DNA of 10,346 nt from Mucidula mucida (taxonomy: Eukaryota; Basidiomycota; Agaricomycetes; Agaricales; Physalacriaceae), in assembly GCA_015501055.1 (NCBI GenBank), contig JADNYV010001033.1, forward strand, positions 1 through 10,346, written 5' to 3'. Below the pieces are notes generated by a model that saw nothing but the letters and a program-made list of their open reading frames with translations, was not told the origin of the DNA and did not search any database. Position 1 is the first letter of the stretch. Each line of letters begins with the position of its first letter. Positions 7,939-10,346 of this stretch are shown here, in pieces. Position numbers and translations under genes: made by a program.

Positions 7939-8340
7939 TCAAAAATGTGACGGAGGCGTACCTACGAAATCGATATCTCCAAATAACACATCGTTGAAGA
8001 GGGTATAGATGCACAAAATACCACCTAGAGACCCGTACAAGATCCCACTGAAACATGGTAAACAGCCAAACTCGGAGATAATCGCATACTAACCGATATA
8101 CCACATGTTCACATTTACGAACGAGTGAGTAGCCCCGAAACGTCCAACCCGAACTTCTCAAAAAGTTCCTTCCAGGGGAGCCCAGAAACCATCGCGACAC
8201 ATCTTCAGAACCCTGAAGTTCATGTCCGTGTAGTCGCCAGGATGATCTGGCGTGTCGTACACGGCATATTCTCTCCGGACGTTCAGCATGTACGTTGAAT
8301 AGAGAGCACGGTCCAGACATCGTACGGGCTCGGAATTAAC
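7939..8340 (-). pseudogene. Minus-strand gene fragment with a hydrophobic C-terminal part, unknown product
   Basis: From 8316 to a TGA at 8158-8160 the frame reads LDRALYSTYMLNVRREY, then TDMNFRVLKMCRDGFWAPLE. Removing one T from the TTTTT run just before that stop would continue it as EKFGLDVSGLLTRS. A second segment, 8088 down to the TGA at 7939-7941 (49 codons), includes GILYGSLGGILCIYTLFNDV, a likely membrane or buried hydrophobic segment. The two are separated either by an unusually short intron or by an indel. A different minus-strand frame, 7832-8320, is open for 162 codons and is the longest open frame in the window, but its Arg/Trp-rich composition makes it less protein-like. No family was recognised. 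The 5' part, above 8340, is missing or unreadable. Confidence 0.38.
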
Positions 8341-8430
8341 GGGAAAAGGTCATGTTTGAAGGTATCAATCTAGACCAGGCAACCCCAAGTGATCGGTGCA
8401 ACGTGAACTCGAACCACATCGACTCCGATA

Positions 8431-9450
8431 TTGGAACGCTTACACCGACGCGTACTCAGGCTTTCCCGCTGTCTGGACACTCTCGACAACCTGAATTTAC
8501 TTGGATGTTACTTTGAGCTTTACGTAATGCAAATTCCGATAGTCTTTGGGCAACTGGACGCGCTTCGATACCTCTTTTTCGCGTCAGAGGTGGTTAGGAC
8601 CCTGCATATCGATAGCACGAGGATTTCTTGGCCCCTGTGACGCGTCTGGGGTGCTGATAATCTTATCTCGTGCGGGGAAATGACGCAAGAGTTAGTCGTC
8701 CCTCCGGCGCTTTCGCCACAGCTCGTCTCTCGCCCTAGGTCTATCAACGTTGATGGTATAGACACTGAATAGGGTCTATCTCAGTGTAATCTCAGCGCTA
8801 CGTTGCCCGTAACAGCAAGGAACACGACAGTCAATTCGGATTCGGAATCTCACCTAGACGGTACGTGCCTTTTCCGTCCTTGAATCGCTTTGCTTTCATC
8901 GAGACACATGTGATATTTGCTCATAGAACTAGCAGCGAGTTTCTCCGTGTCTGGAACGGTGGATAAAGCAACGCGAAGCGGTGCACATCTCCGTTGCAAT
9001 CTGTGAGTTCTCAATCTTCCCGTGTTCAACCGCCTCGGCCTGACTCCCATCAGACGGTCAGGGCTGTACTATGAAACCTCTCCGCTGGTCTGGGAGATGG
9101 GAGATTTCAGCAAATACGCAGCGAGACGTCCCAAAGTGCATTCTCAACTTGAGCACATAAGATTCCGTTGTTTTTGTTCCCTCGATTGAAGTTGGTCAAA
9201 CAACGTTCATCTCTCACAACGTCGTCTGGAATGAAGACATTTCAGCCCTCGTTACAAGCACAGGGAAGTTCATTTGCGGCAAACGCATTCGCGTGGCGGC
9301 AGATTAATTCCCAACAACTTCCGAAAGTTCTGGTCCAGACTGACATCCGAATATTGCGGCTTCCGATCACCGGAACTTTGTTACGTTTTGCTGGACTTTC
9401 TAGGCCAACGCAATGCAATAAAAGGCGATGGGATTCGAGGAATTCAACAT
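8431..9450 (+). pseudogene. Split plus-strand gene, possibly leucine-rich-repeat-like, with two stops and frame breaks
   Basis: One frame runs 8431-8860 with only two stops (TGA 8638-8640, TAG 8770-8772). It includes CLDTLDNLNLLGCYFEL and FGQLDALRYLFFASEVVRTL, whose leucine spacing resembles the LRR part of fungal F-box proteins; this is a resemblance only. Introns GTACGT...CATAG (8861-8926) and GTGAGT...ATCAG (9003-9053, CTGACTC branch-like site) join exons in phase: ELAASFSVSGTVDKATRSG, then RSGLYYETSPLVWEMGDFSK up to a TGA at 9187-9189. A one-base shift in the T-rich run near 9170 continues as VFVPSIEVGQTTFISHNVVW to 9307. Another shift gives LIPNNFRKFWSRLTSEYCGF beyond that. No start codon or F-box motif was found. 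The two in-phase introns make a former gene more likely than chance. Confidence 0.42.
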
Positions 9451-9452
9451 CA

Positions 9453-9486
9453 TCCTCCTTCCTTCTCTCCTCCTCTCCTCTCTCTT
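9453..9486 (+). promoter_or_regulatory. Pyrimidine-only tract upstream of a candidate gene start
   Basis: Thirty-four consecutive C/T bases lie about 220 nt before the ATG at 9704. CT-rich tracts of this kind are common in fungal promoters near transcription starts, and they also occur before splice acceptors. A CTCTAG acceptor-like site follows at about 9494-9499, so an intron is an alternative reading. Confidence 0.3.
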
Positions 9487-9703
9487 GGCTCATCTCTAGT
9501 ACTTTCTTCTTATTGATATATCCACTCTCCCAGTGATCTTGCTGATGCTCTGGTCATCGTCACCGACGCTACCTCCATTAACACGTCGGCGCGTCAGTAA
9601 CGTGACCGCTTGGCTTGTTGATGAGAACCTGAGGTAGCTTCCTTCTCCACTACTACCATCATCTTCTCTCACTGACGCGCTCTTCTCTAGCTCTCGACGC
9701 TCG

Positions 9704-9901
9704 ATGGCGCCTCCTCCGGTGACGCGGTACGTTGCTTCTCTTCTATTATTGCTGGAGCGTGCACTCATTCGTCTTGTCAGCCTTTTGTATACTGCCACTA
9801 CTTCAACAACGACGCCGCTGTCTCTCACGACACCTTCGGACAACGTAGACAGTCATGCTTGCGTGTATCTTTTAGCGCTAGGTCCAGGCGCTTCCTTCTA
9901 G
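9704..9901 (+). CDS. Candidate gene start running into the terminal repeat
   Basis: An ATG at 9704 begins MAPPPVTR and is followed at 9727 by GTACGT. The intron 9727-9780 (54 nt, ends TTGTCAG) would join it to LLYTATTSTTTPLSLTTPSD and on to a TAG at 9899-9901. Because 54 is a multiple of three, the frame is open whether or not it is spliced. The peptide is Thr/Ser-rich with no recognised domain, so a short secreted or disordered protein, or only the 5' end of a longer one, is possible. A second intron-like segment (9902-9950) starts just after the stop; a slightly different splice choice would carry the gene further into the repeat. If the molecule is circular or tandem, exon 2 equals 1-115 of the window. 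Confidence 0.33.
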   Translation: MAPPPVTRYVASLLLLLERALIRLVSLLYTATTSTTTPLSLTTPSDNVDSHACVYLLALGPGASF

Positions 9902-10346
9902 GTATGGTATTGTTCGTGTCCGAAGAATACTTACTTACTACCTGCTATAGTTGTCCACCGGCTGTACGCACTCCTTGTTGGTACGGTATCCGGCGCTTCC
10001 CATCTACAGCTACGCCTCTAGCCTTGACCCGTCTCGCGGGACCTTACTTTACCGCCAGGTTCCACCCTTCGACTTTGCGAATTGTACCAGGTGGGCTTCC
10101 CTGCTACCATCATTGTCCGACTTTGCTAATCCATTTTCGCCGTCTAGTCCTCTCCATCGACGACCTTCCTTGCACTCTGGTCAGTCGCGTCTCTCCAACT
10201 GTTGACCTGACCTGCTGGTCAGGCTGTTCTATACGGGGTCCAAACATTGATGTCGTCGGTCCCAACGGCGCACTCGGACGACTTCAGGAAGACTTGACGA
10301 TTGAGACTGAGCGGCTACAGGATCCTTAAGGTGCGTTTCGTTAGCG
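9787..10346 (+). repeat. Terminal direct repeat, copy 2
   Basis: Second copy of the sequence at 1-561, offset 9786 at its start and 9785 at its end. It runs to the last base of the window, so its right edge is also unknown. The reading frame ending at 10327-10329 is longer here than in copy 1, because copy 1 has TAG where this copy has CAG. The matching intron-like segment is 9902-9950. Divergence of 8 positions in about 560 could reflect read error in one locus sequenced twice or true divergence between two copies. Confidence 0.97.
9951..10329 (+). other. Open frames within repeat copy 2, undecided
   Basis: After the intron-like 9902-9950, one frame is open to 10205 (84 codons, Ser/Pro/Leu-rich, contains TLLYRQVPPFDFANCTRWAS). 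Another, open over 9859-10329, ends GRLQEDLTIETERLQDP before TAA. In copy 1 the first frame survives with two compensating indels (residues YSLRLS instead of YSYASS), while the second is cut by TAG at 499-501. That pattern does not settle which frame, if either, is translated. Confidence 0.25.

Noticed and set aside
1..10346. Fungal rDNA repeat unit, suggested by the tandem period of about 9.8 kb
   Set aside because: No 18S, 5.8S, 28S or 5S sequence was recognised, and the unit carries intron-containing protein genes.
1..10346. LTR retrotransposon bounded by the terminal repeats
   Set aside because: No gag, protease, integrase or reverse transcriptase motifs, no primer-binding site identifiable, the repeat edges are not visible, and the repeat itself contains intron-like segments.

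Overview
The window reads as nuclear DNA from a fungus, most likely a basidiomycete. The evidence is one secreted-type GH76 gene broken by eight very short GT-AG introns (46-58 nt), several other split gene-like stretches with introns of similar size, and base composition near 50% GC. I see no bacterial operon layout, no rRNA or tRNA, and no recognisable transposase, integrase or reverse transcriptase. I place the organism from gene architecture, not from a database match.

Layout: (1) The first 561 bases recur at 9787-10346 in the same orientation with about 98.6% identity (five substitutions, three single-base indels), so the window is one 9.79-kb period plus a repeated end. That is what a circular molecule, a tandem array, or a self-overlapping contig would give. 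(2) 560-1560 holds weak minus-strand coding signals of unknown product. (3) 1560-2270 is ambiguous. (4) 2279-3717, minus strand, is the one confidently identified gene, a GH76 alpha-1,6-mannanase-like protein; its reading frame is unbroken across nine exons apart from the extreme 5' end. (5) 3718-4106 is its upstream region, followed at 4107-4261 by an unusual cluster of hairpins including a 17-bp stem. (6) 4262-5690 contains weak coding stretches and a decayed tandem repeat of about 152 bp. (7) 6326-7772, plus strand, is a multi-exon gene-like region with good splice sites but several frame breaks. (8) 7939-8340, minus strand, and 8431-9450, plus strand, are two further gene-like, frame-broken regions. 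(9) 9453-9901 has a pyrimidine tract and a plausible gene start that runs into the second copy of the terminal repeat.

Apart from GH76, a cell-wall or mannan-active enzyme, I could not assign products, so no shared pathway can be claimed. The contrast between one intact gene and surrounding broken genes suggests a decaying accessory or subtelomere-like region, or uneven consensus accuracy in the assembly; the sequence alone does not separate these.
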